DNA from: Reyranella sp.
GTDB lineage: Bacteria > Pseudomonadota > Alphaproteobacteria > Reyranellales > Reyranellaceae
DNA length: 23,027 nucleotides
Direction of reading: 5' to 3'
Assembly: GCA_030679805.1 (NCBI GenBank)
Contig: JAUXST010000692.1
Span: 1 to 23,027 of the forward strand
Shown one piece after another: positions 14,520 through 21,742 of this stretch (the stretch's first letter is position 1; every line of letters starts with the position of its first letter). The position numbers and the translations under genes are program-made. The notes under the pieces are model-generated. The model saw only the letters and a program-made list of their open reading frames with translations, was not told the origin of the DNA and did not search any database.

Positions 14520-15482
14520 ATGTCGGTTATCCTGGGCAGCGGCGAGCATCGCTATCGTGTGGTCGAGAACTGGGCAAAATTGCCCGATGGCTGGGAGTTC
14601 CGCGATGTCGCGGCCGTGGCCGTCGACAGCAAGGACTGCGTCCATGTCTTCAACCGCGGCCAGCACCCGATGATGGTGTTCGACCGCGACGGCAACTTCC
14701 TGCGCTCCTGGGGCGAAGGCCTGTTCAATCGGGCCCACGGCATCCATATCGACAGCGACGATAACCTCTACTGCACCGACGACGGCGACCACACCGTCCG
14801 CAAGATCACCACCGACGGCAAGGTGCTGCTGACCATCGGCGTGCCCAACCAGCCGGCGCCTTTCCTGAGCGGCAAGCCGTTCAACCGTTGCACCCACACG
14901 GCCCTTTCACCCAAAGGCGAGATCTACGTTTCCGACGGCTACGGCAATTCGCGCGTCCACAAATATTCGCCCGACGGCCGCCATCTGACGTGCTGGGGCA
15001 CGACCGGCACCGATCCCGGCGAGTTCAATATCGCGCACAACATCGCCACCGACGAGGATGGCTGGGTCTATGTCGCCGACCGCGAGAACCATCGCGTGCA
15101 GGTGTTCGACGGCAACGGCAAGTACGAGGCGCAGTGGAACAACATGCACCGGCCTTGCGCGCTCTATTGCTGCGGTGGCAAGAACCCCCAGTTCATCATC
15201 GGCGAACTGGGACCGGGCATGCCGGTCAACACCAAGCACACGAACCTGGGACCACGACTCAGCATCGTCGACAAGAAGGGCAAGACGATCGCGCGGCTGG
15301 GCGGCGAGCACGGCCCGGGCCAGGAGACCGGCCGCTTCCTGTCGCCGCACGGCCTCGCGGTCGACAGCCGTGGCGACATCTATGTTGGCGAGGTGAGCTA
15401 CACCAACTGGCCGAGCATCCATCCAGGCGTTCCGGTGCCGAAATACCTGCGCTCGCTGCAGAAGCTGGAAAAGGTCGCGTGA
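14520..15482 (+). CDS. NHL-repeat beta-propeller, peptidyl-alpha-hydroxyglycine alpha-amidating lyase (PAL)-like
   Basis: This 320-residue propeller has several NHL blades, such as RAHGIHIDSDDNLYCTDDG, EIYVSDGYGNSRVHKYSPDG and WVYVADRENHRVQVFDGNG. Compared from memory with mammalian PAL, the catalytic and zinc residues have counterparts: Arg533 as Arg46 in NRGQH, His585 as His73 in AHGIHID, Tyr654 as Tyr141 in DGYGNSR, His690 as His173 in IAHNIATD, Arg706 as Arg188 in ADREN, and His786 as His277 in SPHGLAVD. The PAL aspartate after His786 is Gly here. PAL splits an alpha-hydroxyglycine N-C bond to an amide and glyoxylate. There is no signal peptide, unlike secreted PAL. AAGGAG (14508-14513) precedes ATG. 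The 11-nt gap after the GMC gene implies one transcript. Confidence 0.87.
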   Translation: MSVILGSGEHRYRVVENWAKLPDGWEFRDVAAVAVDSKDCVHVFNRGQHPMMVFDRDGNFLRSWGEGLFNRAHGIHIDSDDNLYCTDDGDHTVRKITTDGKVLLTIGVPNQPAPFLSGKPFNRCTHTALSPKGEIYVSDGYGNSRVHKYSPDGRHLTCWGTTGTDPGEFNIAHNIATDEDGWVYVADRENHRVQVFDGNGKYEAQWNNMHRPCALYCCGGKNPQFIIGELGPGMPVNTKHTNLGPRLSIVDKKGKTIARLGGEHGPGQETGRFLSPHGLAVDSRGDIYVGEVSYTNWPSIHPGVPVPKYLRSLQKLEKVA

Positions 15483-16525
15483 TGGACCGCACTGGCCGCC
15501 TCCACCTGATCGGATCGATCCCGCTCGACAACAGCGAGCAGGTCTTCCGCGCACTGACGACGGAACTCGGCTCGTTCCTCAACCGCATGCCCGACGGCGA
15601 AACTGGCGAACGCTCGCGTTGGGTCTATTTCCAGCGCCAGATGCTGCTCGACCATCCGGCGATGGAGATCGATCCCACGGTGCCGCCCTACAAGTTCATC
15701 CAGTGGGACGGCAAGGTGGTGCGCGAAGTCGAACAGGTACGCTTCAAGCCGGGTGTCGACCTCGCTACGGTGGTGTTCGAGACCGGCTACAACAAGGCGG
15801 CCCTCGCCTCATGGGAAGTCTTCAAGCGGCTGCGCGACGCCGGCGCCATTCCCAAGCATGTCCGCTTTCAGGTCTGCCTGCCGACACCGCAGGCCAGCGG
15901 CTACCTCTATGTGAGCGGGCCTGCGCGCGAGACCTACTTCGGCGTCTACGAACGCGCCCTGAAGACGGCGCTGGCCAATATCGTGAAGGCAATCCCCGCC
16001 GGCGATCTTTCGATCCAGTGGGACGTCTGCCAGGAGGTCCTGGCCTTCGAGAACTATTTCAAGGACCGGCCGGCCCACTACAAGACGCAGATCTTCGAGA
16101 TGCTCGGCCGGCTGGGCGATGCCGTGCCCGCGGGCGTCGAGATGGGTTACCACCTCTGCTACGGCTCGCCGCGCGACGAGCATCTGGTGCAGCCCAAGGA
16201 TGCCGCCATCCTGGTCGAGATGATGAACGGTATCGCCGCCGCCACGAAGCGGTGCATCGACTTCCTGCATATTCCCGTTCCCAAGGGGCGCAGCGACGAT
16301 CCCTACTACGCGCCTCTCAAGAACTGGACGCGTCCGGCCGGAACAAAGCTCTATCTCGGCCTGCTGCACCATGATGACGATGCCGGCGACAAGGCCCGCA
16401 TTGCCGCTGCGCGGCGGGTCGTTGAGGATTTTGGCCTCAGCGCGGAATGCGGCTGGGGCCGGACCGAACCCGGGCGGCTGCCTGGATTGCTAAAGGGACA
16501 TCGTATTGCTGCGGAGGGATTGTGA
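15482..16525 (+). CDS. Divergent UROD/MetE-like TIM-barrel protein
   Basis: This 347-residue protein is not close to known enzymes but keeps the outline of the MetE catalytic barrel. There is a start motif HLIGSIPLDN, a mid-barrel DLSIQWDVCQEV matching the usual IQLDEP position, His224 and Cys226 in MGYHLCYGS (the H-x-C zinc pair), and Cys323 in AECGWGR where MetE has its last cysteine ligand. This suggests a zinc-thiolate alkyl or methyl transferase, but the pattern is weaker than in the copy at 8652-9686. ATG 15482 overlaps the previous stop (TGATG), so it is coupled to the PAL-like gene. Members of this group are usually annotated as hypothetical. A thiol partner and alkyl donor remain unknown. 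Confidence 0.7.
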   Translation: MDRTGRLHLIGSIPLDNSEQVFRALTTELGSFLNRMPDGETGERSRWVYFQRQMLLDHPAMEIDPTVPPYKFIQWDGKVVREVEQVRFKPGVDLATVVFETGYNKAALASWEVFKRLRDAGAIPKHVRFQVCLPTPQASGYLYVSGPARETYFGVYERALKTALANIVKAIPAGDLSIQWDVCQEVLAFENYFKDRPAHYKTQIFEMLGRLGDAVPAGVEMGYHLCYGSPRDEHLVQPKDAAILVEMMNGIAAATKRCIDFLHIPVPKGRSDDPYYAPLKNWTRPAGTKLYLGLLHHDDDAGDKARIAAARRVVEDFGLSAECGWGRTEPGRLPGLLKGHRIAAEGL

Positions 16526-17484
16526 TGGTTGAGCGTGTTCTGGTGGTAGGCCCGAAGGACTGCCTAGCGATGGTCGACGACCTCGCGCCCAAGGGCTTCG
16601 AGATCGTGAAGGCGCTGCACAACTCGCCGGAGATGAAGGCAGCCCTGCCGGGCACCGACTACTTCGTGGGTTTCATCCAGCAGTATGTCACGCCGCAGCT
16701 CTTCAAGGACGCGCCGAAGCTGAAGCTGATCCAGATGCTGAGCGCAGGCTACGACCGCGCCGATCTCGATGCGGCGCGCAAGAGCAAGATCCCGCTCTGC
16801 AACAACGGCGGCGCCAACTCTGTAGCCGTCTCGGAGCATGCGCTGCTGCTGATGCTGGCGGTGTCGCGCCGCCTGATCACCCAGCACAGCAATGTCACGG
16901 CCGGCCGTTGGCACGGCAACGCACCTCCGACGGTCCACGAGGTGCGCGGCAAGGTGCTGGGCATCGTGGGCCTGGGCACGATCGGCAAGAAGGTGGCGCG
17001 CCTGGCACAGGCCTTCGGCATGATCGTCCATTACTACGACATTGCCCGCCTGAAGGAAGAGCAGGAGGATGCGCTCGGGGTGCGCTTCCGCCTGCTGCCC
17101 GAGATCCTGCGCCACTCCGACATTGTCTCGCTGCATGTGCCTCTGAACGATTCGACGCATCACCTGCTGGGCGCCGCCGAACTCGCGGCCATGAAGCCGT
17201 CAGCGATCATCGTGAACACCTCGCGCGGCCCGGTGATCGACGAGAAGGCGATGACTGCGGCACTCTCCGGCGGCAAGCTGTTCGGCGCCGGCCTCGACGT
17301 GTTCGACGAGGAGCCGACACCCCCGGACAATCCCCTGCTCAAGCTCGACAATGTCGTGCTGACCGCGCACCTCGCCGGCCCGACCTGGGAAAGCAACGTG
17401 ACGCGCCTGCGCAACGGCTTCGACAACGTCCAGAGAGTTGCCCGCGGCGAGCCGGCGCTCTGGGTGGTTCCGGAGCTGCTGTAG
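16525..17484 (+). CDS. D-2-hydroxyacid dehydrogenase (glyoxylate/phosphoglycerate dehydrogenase family)
   Basis: This 319-residue NAD(P)-dependent enzyme interconverts 2-oxoacids and D-2-hydroxyacids. The nucleotide-binding VLGIVGLGTIGKKVARLAQ is at about 144-162 (GLGTIG 149-154). The catalytic triad is Arg234 in NTSRGPVIDE, Glu263 in DEEPT and His282 in TAHLAG. ATG 16525 overlaps the preceding TGA as TGATG and has GGAGGG six bases upstream; earlier in-frame codons back to 16447 belong to the previous gene. Sitting after a PAL-like lyase, glyoxylate is an attractive substrate, but phosphoglycerate, hydroxypyruvate or branched acids are not excluded. It is the last gene of the plus-strand operon, followed by 213 bp without a gene. 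Confidence 0.94.
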   Translation: MVERVLVVGPKDCLAMVDDLAPKGFEIVKALHNSPEMKAALPGTDYFVGFIQQYVTPQLFKDAPKLKLIQMLSAGYDRADLDAARKSKIPLCNNGGANSVAVSEHALLLMLAVSRRLITQHSNVTAGRWHGNAPPTVHEVRGKVLGIVGLGTIGKKVARLAQAFGMIVHYYDIARLKEEQEDALGVRFRLLPEILRHSDIVSLHVPLNDSTHHLLGAAELAAMKPSAIIVNTSRGPVIDEKAMTAALSGGKLFGAGLDVFDEEPTPPDNPLLKLDNVVLTAHLAGPTWESNVTRLRNGFDNVQRVARGEPALWVVPELL

Positions 17485-17597
17485 GAGACGTAAGCGCATC
17501 GTCGAGGGCAGCATCGCGCTCAGTCGAGTGCGTCTGACCAGCGCATGGGCATTGGGGCGGATCCGCTGCCTCAATTTGTGCATCGCAGCATTTCCCC

Positions 17598-17626
17598 TTG
17601 TATCGCCACATTTGACGCCCAATTAT
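17598..17626 (+). promoter_or_regulatory. Candidate promoter of the thioesterase gene
   Basis: TTGTAT (17598-17603), a 17-bp spacer and AATTAT (17621-17626) lie in the gap between the dehydrogenase and the thioesterase. They match the sigma70 consensus at 3/6 and 4/6 bases. The predicted leader is about 65 nt. The rest of the gap 17485-17697 shows no other recognisable element. Confidence 0.35.
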
Positions 17627-17697
17627 CGCGTGTGCGTTGCAGCATAGCAACGTTCGGGGAGGATGCCCGCTTATCCGCGTCTTGCGCAGAGGGACCC

Positions 17698-18108
17698 ATG
17701 CCCGACTCCGGCTACGTGATGGAAGACTTGCAGGAACCGCGCGGCGATCTCGCCTCGCGCGTGCTCGCCATGCCGACCGACACCAACCCGAAGGGCGACA
17801 TCTTCGGCGGCTGGATCATGTCGCTGATGGACATGGCCGGCAAAATGTCCGCGACCACCGTCGCCAATGGCCGCGTGGTCACCGTGGCGGTGGACCGGAT
17901 CGTGTTCCGCGAGCCCGTGAAGGTAGGCGACGTCGTGTGCTGCTACACCGAGACGCTGCGCACCGGCCGGTCGTCGGTGACGCTGTCGATCGAAGTCTGG
18001 GCGATGCGCCAGGGCCAGGGTGTCCGGGTCAAGGTGACCGACGCGGTCTTCACCTTCGTCGCGGTCGACGACGATGGCCGTCCGCGGCCGATCACCCCCG
18101 CCGCTTAG
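17698..18108 (+). CDS. YciA-type acyl-CoA thioesterase (hotdog fold)
   Basis: This 136-residue protein has the hotdog motif TNPKGDIFGGWIMSLMDMAG (about 29-48), the signature of YciA-class acyl-CoA hydrolases; Asp34 in GDIFGGW matches the catalytic aspartate. VVTVAVDRIVFREPVKVGDVV, the second characteristic strand pair, follows. It hydrolyses short to long acyl-CoA to free acid and CoA. ATG 17698 is preceded by AGAGGG (17688-17693). An upstream in-frame extension to 17545 contains intergenic-type sequence and was not used. Its stop overlaps that of the convergent MFS gene on four bases (TTAG). It is probably a separate transcription unit. Confidence 0.92.
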   Translation: MPDSGYVMEDLQEPRGDLASRVLAMPTDTNPKGDIFGGWIMSLMDMAGKMSATTVANGRVVTVAVDRIVFREPVKVGDVVCCYTETLRTGRSSVTLSIEVWAMRQGQGVRVKVTDAVFTFVAVDDDGRPRPITPAA

Positions 18109-19355
18109 GCCACGAGTGGCTCCCTATAGGTCTCCTTGAAGCGAAGCAGGGCAAGGAACGAGATCGCCGCGGCGACCATGATCATGAACGCCGGGCTGTA
18201 GTCGTTGCCGGTGCGGCTGACCAGCCACGTCGCGACCAGGGGGCTGAGACCGCCCACCACGCCCAGCGTGACGTTGTAGCCCAACGCGATAGCCGTACAG
18301 CGGACCGCGAGTGGTGTCGCCTCGACCATGATGGCCGGTTGAGTCCCGACGAAGGTGCCGACGGCCAAGACGAAGCCCAGCTGTCCGAGGAGCGCGACCA
18401 CAGGATCGACATGGTGCATCAGCCAGAAGAACGGCAGGGCGCCCACGAACCCGAGCGCGGTCGCAGCCAGCATCACGGGCTTTCGACCGAACCGGTCCGT
18501 CGCCCAGCCCATCGCGATCATGAGCGGCAGCAGCAGGGCCATACTGATGGTGTTGATGCCGAGGGCGCGGGCCGGCGCTATGCCGTCGACGAGCTGCAAC
18601 CAGCTCACGATGTAGACGAACATCAGATAGAAGCCGACGGAGTTGAAGACCGAGAGTGCGGCCAGTCGCGCCAGCAGCGGGCCATGGCCACGCAGCGTCT
18701 CGACCAGCGGCGAGCGCCCTGCGGCGCGCGGCTTCGCTGTTTCCTGAACATGGCGCCGCAGGAGAAAGCCCGCGAGGCCGACGAGAAGGCCGACCAGGAA
18801 CGGAATGCGCCAGCCCCAGGATTCCAGTGCCTCCGGCGACATCGTCGAGGCCAGCAGCGTGCCGGTCGCCGAGCCGAGCAGGATGCCGCCGACCGCGCCG
18901 CAGCCGGCCATGGCGCCGATGAGGCCCCGCCGTCCCGGCGGCGCGCGCTCGACCATGAACACGATCGAGGTCGTGTATTCGCCGCCCACCGATAGGCCCT
19001 GGATCATGCGCAGGAGGGTGAGCACGATCGGCGCCGCCACGCCCAGCATATGGTAGCCCGGCAGGGCGCCGACCAGGAACGTGGGGATCGCCATCGCCGC
19101 CACAGAGAAGGTGAGAGCGGCACGACGGCCAAACCTGTCGCCGATATAGCCGATCAGCGCGCCACCGACCGGGCGCATGAGGAAACCGACGGCAAAGATG
19201 CCGAACGCCGCCAGCACCTGCGCCACCGGATCCTCGCTGGGGAAGAACGTGCGGCCGATGGCGGCGGCGAAGTAGCCGTAGATGGCAAAATCATACCATT
19301 CGAGCACATTGCCGATGGCGCCAACGGCGATGGTCCGTCCCGTACTGGGTGCCAT
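18105..19355 (-). CDS. MFS transporter, metabolite:H+ symporter (MHS) family
   Basis: This 416-residue permease has 12 predicted hydrophobic segments. Diagnostic features are the N-terminal GNVLEWYDFAIYGYFAAAIG of MHS proteins (ProP, citrate and shikimate symporters), the loop 2-3 motif GYIGDRFGRRAAL, GLSVGGEYTTS after TM4, and a repeat of the loop motif GWATDRFGRKPVM in the second half. It probably imports an organic acid, betaine or amino acid with protons. The start is ATG 19355, with GAAAGG a few bases upstream; the frame open to 19430 has no suitable site. The small membrane protein gene upstream ends 11 bp before it, so they are likely cotranscribed. The substrate is not evident. Confidence 0.92.
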   Translation of the reverse strand: MAPSTGRTIAVGAIGNVLEWYDFAIYGYFAAAIGRTFFPSEDPVAQVLAAFGIFAVGFLMRPVGGALIGYIGDRFGRRAALTFSVAAMAIPTFLVGALPGYHMLGVAAPIVLTLLRMIQGLSVGGEYTTSIVFMVERAPPGRRGLIGAMAGCGAVGGILLGSATGTLLASTMSPEALESWGWRIPFLVGLLVGLAGFLLRRHVQETAKPRAAGRSPLVETLRGHGPLLARLAALSVFNSVGFYLMFVYIVSWLQLVDGIAPARALGINTISMALLLPLMIAMGWATDRFGRKPVMLAATALGFVGALPFFWLMHHVDPVVALLGQLGFVLAVGTFVGTQPAIMVEATPLAVRCTAIALGYNVTLGVVGGLSPLVATWLVSRTGNDYSPAFMIMVAAAISFLALLRFKETYREPLVA

Positions 19356-19366
19356 TGCCGGACCTT

Positions 19367-19660
19367 TCACCTGATCCTGTTGCGACGTCTGCCGCCGAAC
19401 AGCCACCGCCAAACGGTGAGGCAGAGCCAAACGACAACCACCGGTCCCAGCATGACGATGAAGAGCCGCACCGGGTCGACGAGCTGGAAGACCAGGCCAA
19501 ATCCATCCAGCCCCACGATGTTCGGATCCTGCCGTGGCCGTATGACGACGAACCTCACCAGCCAGGACGGGCTCGTGGGGTCCTCGGTCACCAGAAGCCA
19601 GGTGGCCGCGCCGATTCCGACGATCCAGAGAATAGATAGAACAGCCCCGACAGACCTCAT
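19367..19660 (-). CDS. Small membrane protein, about 97 residues
   Basis: It has two hydrophobic segments: residues 4-22 after a short N-terminus, and a long one around FIVMLGPVVVVWLCLTVWRWLF, followed by an Arg-rich tail GGRRRNRIR. It resembles unnamed small proteins placed next to transporters and has no family I can name. The start is ATG 19660; a GTG three codons upstream is possible but its ribosome site would be too close. The 11-bp gap to the MFS gene suggests one transcript. Confidence 0.65.
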   Translation of the reverse strand: MRSVGAVLSILWIVGIGAATWLLVTEDPTSPSWLVRFVVIRPRQDPNIVGLDGFGLVFQLVDPVRLFIVMLGPVVVVWLCLTVWRWLFGGRRRNRIR

Positions 19661-19704
19661 CGCCCCCACCTTCCCCGGCTCACGCGCCGACGCAAGCTAT
19701 CACA

Positions 19705-20379
19705 TCACCAGCGTGCACCGAGGAACTCGTTCACGCTGTCGGGCGAGGCCTTGGCATAGGTGCCGCGACGGCTCACCGTTGCACCGGTCAGGCGGTAAAG
19801 TGCCAGCGCCATCTCCGCCCCCGCGGCAACCAGTGGCCGGACCTGATCGACGAACTCGGCGCGAACCTGGGCGTAAGCCGTCTCGTCCGTGAAGGCGCTC
19901 ATGAATCCGGCCAGATCGGCATGGATCGCCCGTACGCCGGCCACACGCGCTTCCAGGCCATGCGCCCTCACCTGCCGCTCGTGCCAGTCGATGAACATGG
20001 GATCGATGGTGACCAGCCCGAACCGTCGGCCCATGGTCAACGCGGCCAGCATGCTGGCCTCGCCGAGTCCAACGACCGGAATATCGACCGCACCCCGGAT
20101 CTCGAGCAGGCCGGGTTCCTGGAAATGACCAATGACGAAAGCGTCGTAGCCTCCGCGTTCGGCTTCCAGCGCCAGGCAGATCGCCTGCGCGGCGCAGCGG
20201 AACTCCGTCAGCGGATGGAAGAAGCGATCGGGTGGATCGAGGCCATGGACTTCGAAGCGAACACCCGGCCTAGCGACGTTGTCGAGCTGGGCCTGCAGGC
20301 GCGCAATGTAGGGCGCCTACTCGATCGGGTGAAAGAAACTCTGGCACCAGATGCGGGCGGGACGAAGCGACTCAACCAT
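19705..20379 (-). pseudogene. Asp/Glu racemase family gene, broken by an amber codon and a probable internal deletion
   Basis: Reading from ATG 20379, the frame gives MVESLRPARIWCQSFFHPIE, then TAG at 20319-20317, and continues as APYIARLQAQLDNVARPGVR and onward to TGA at 19705. The continuation carries the family block FVIGHFQEPGLLEIRGAVD, then IPVVGLGEASMLAALTMGRR, and a C-terminal LYRLTGATVSRRGTY. Family members normally have Gln where the TAG lies (CAG to TAG), so one transition would explain it. Between the amber codon and 20052 there is no ATG, GTG or TTG, so a restart would lose about 90 residues including the active-site region. VAAGAEMALALYRLTG also joins segments that normally flank a second catalytic motif, suggesting an in-frame loss of roughly 35-40 residues. 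Intact homologues isomerise amino acids or hydantoins, which would have matched the neighbouring deacylase/amidase genes. Confidence 0.78.
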
Positions 20380-20464
20380 ATGCGCCCCATGGTCGTCGAC
20401 ATCGATTGCTGCTATCGAATTGCGACAGGGGTCGAGCGAACGATCGATAGCGACGGAGCCTTCC

Positions 20465-21100
20465 TTGAACGCGATTTTTCCGAACCATGTCACCTATGAG
20501 TTCGTCACTTTATTCGTCGTCCTCGACCCGATCGCAAGCCTGCCTGTCTTCGTCGCCGTGACCGCCGGACTTACCCGACGACAATCTCTCCTGGTCGGTT
20601 TCTACGCGCTGGCCATCTCGTTCCTGGTGTTGCTGTTCTTCATCGTCGCCGGACAGCACCTGCTCAACGCGCTGAAGATCCCGATGGCCTCTTTCCAGCT
20701 CGCCGGATCTCTCGTCCTCCTGTTGTTCGGCCTAAAGATGGTGCTGGGCAAGATATCGGAGGAAGCAAATGCCGCGGCGGCATCCGGCAGCTTGCTCGAG
20801 CGTGCGGTCTATCCCCTGGCGGTGCCCGGCATCGCCGGCGCCGGTGCGATGCTGACGGTGGTCCTGCTCACCGACAACAACACCCGCTCGGTCGCCGAAC
20901 AGGCCACCACGACCGGCATCCTGCTGCTTTGTCTCGTCATCTTCTTCGTTCTGTTCGCGTTGGCGGCGGCGATCTTCCGCGTGCTTGGCCGGCCCGGCGT
21001 CGAGATCGTGAGCCGCGTCTTCGGGCTGATCCTGGCCAGCATCGCCGTCACCAGTCTCGTCATCGCCATCAAGATGAGCTTCGGATTGGCGGTGGGCTAG
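20465..21100 (+). CDS. MarC/NAAT family integral membrane protein
   Basis: This 211-residue protein has six hydrophobic segments. It opens with the MarC hallmark FVTLFVVLDPIASLPVFVAVTAGLT and has FQLAGSLVLLLFGLKMVLG and AVYPLAVPGIAGAGAMLTVVLLTDN, the loop conserved in the family. MarC proteins are putative amino-acid or small-molecule transporters of the inner membrane; their function is poorly defined. The start TTG 20465 is preferred: CGGAG lies 6 nt upstream, it gives the usual family length, and no ATG or GTG in frame lies closer to the conserved segment. The frame is open back to 20351 but that part overlaps the opposite racemase pseudogene and is not MarC-like. Confidence 0.87.
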   Translation: MNAIFPNHVTYEFVTLFVVLDPIASLPVFVAVTAGLTRRQSLLVGFYALAISFLVLLFFIVAGQHLLNALKIPMASFQLAGSLVLLLFGLKMVLGKISEEANAAAASGSLLERAVYPLAVPGIAGAGAMLTVVLLTDNNTRSVAEQATTTGILLLCLVIFFVLFALAAAIFRVLGRPGVEIVSRVFGLILASIAVTSLVIAIKMSFGLAVG

Positions 21101-21122
21101 CCGAGGCCGGGCCTCGTTCGCC

Positions 21123-21608
21123 TCACCCGACCAACCGCCAGACACGCCCCGCCATGAAAATTGCCCGTCCGAACAGCGCCCCCGAACAGGCCGTTGCAAC
21201 CAAAGCCGCATAGTAGCGCCAGTCCTTGCCATCCGGGCCGACCACGGCGCCCGCGATATCGACAAGTGCCGCCGCCAACACCAGGGCCGCTATCCAAATG
21301 ACGGTGCGCCTGCCGGCGGGCCGCACCACCAGCCAGAACTCGTCGACTTCCAACTTCATGGTTAGCCCGCGCGCGCCGCCAACGACGAGGCCGAGCCCCA
21401 AAGCGGCCAAGAACGGCCACGCTAGTTGCTTCATCCCTATCTGGAAGAACACCATCAAGAGTGCCGCGACAATGGCGAGCCACGGGGACCAGAACAGTCT
21501 CCTGAGCCTGATCGTCCGGCGCCGGCTCTCCCACAAAGCAAAGTAGAGGCAGGCGCCTGCGCTCGACAGCAGCAATATGTGCAGGAGGTTGAGCTTGTGA
21601 GCGAACAT
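21123..21608 (-). CDS. CcdC-like / DUF1453-type membrane protein
   Basis: This 161-residue protein has four to five hydrophobic segments. Landmarks are RRRTIRLRRLFWSPW, GLTMKLEVDEFWLVVRPAGRR (a short soluble turn typical of CcdC-like proteins) and two C-terminal segments. ATG 21608 has AGGA five bases upstream. It converges on marC (22 bp apart) and diverges from the hydrolase gene across 134 bp. No function is assigned. It probably sits in the inner membrane. Confidence 0.7.
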   Translation of the reverse strand: MFAHKLNLLHILLLSSAGACLYFALWESRRRTIRLRRLFWSPWLAIVAALLMVFFQIGMKQLAWPFLAALGLGLVVGGARGLTMKLEVDEFWLVVRPAGRRTVIWIAALVLAAALVDIAGAVVGPDGKDWRYYAALVATACSGALFGRAIFMAGRVWRLVG

Positions 21609-21742
21609 TCAATCCTGAACTCGAGCCCGGACCAGAAGTTTAGTCGTTCCACCGAAGCTGCACCGCCGTCAACTCCTGAATGCGGGAGCCGGTTGAGGCA
21701 CCTCCGGCAGCGTGGCACGATGCGGCACAAGGAGAATCCACT

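Noticed and set aside
17663..17719. Possible upstream ORF of 18 codons before the thioesterase (GGGGAGG directly next to ATG)
   Set aside because: The purine run touches the ATG with no spacing, the encoded peptide is not recognisable, and it overlaps the real start. Not supported without conservation data.
17637..18995. 452-codon open frame on the plus strand
   Set aside because: It crosses the thioesterase out of frame and then runs antisense to the MFS transporter; its low-complexity charged translation has no domain.
20052..20316. The racemase fragment starting at ATG 20052 as a functional 115-residue protein
   Set aside because: It would lack the conserved N-terminal half and the active-site block just upstream, which is clearly coding in the same frame without a start codon. 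A pseudogene fits better.
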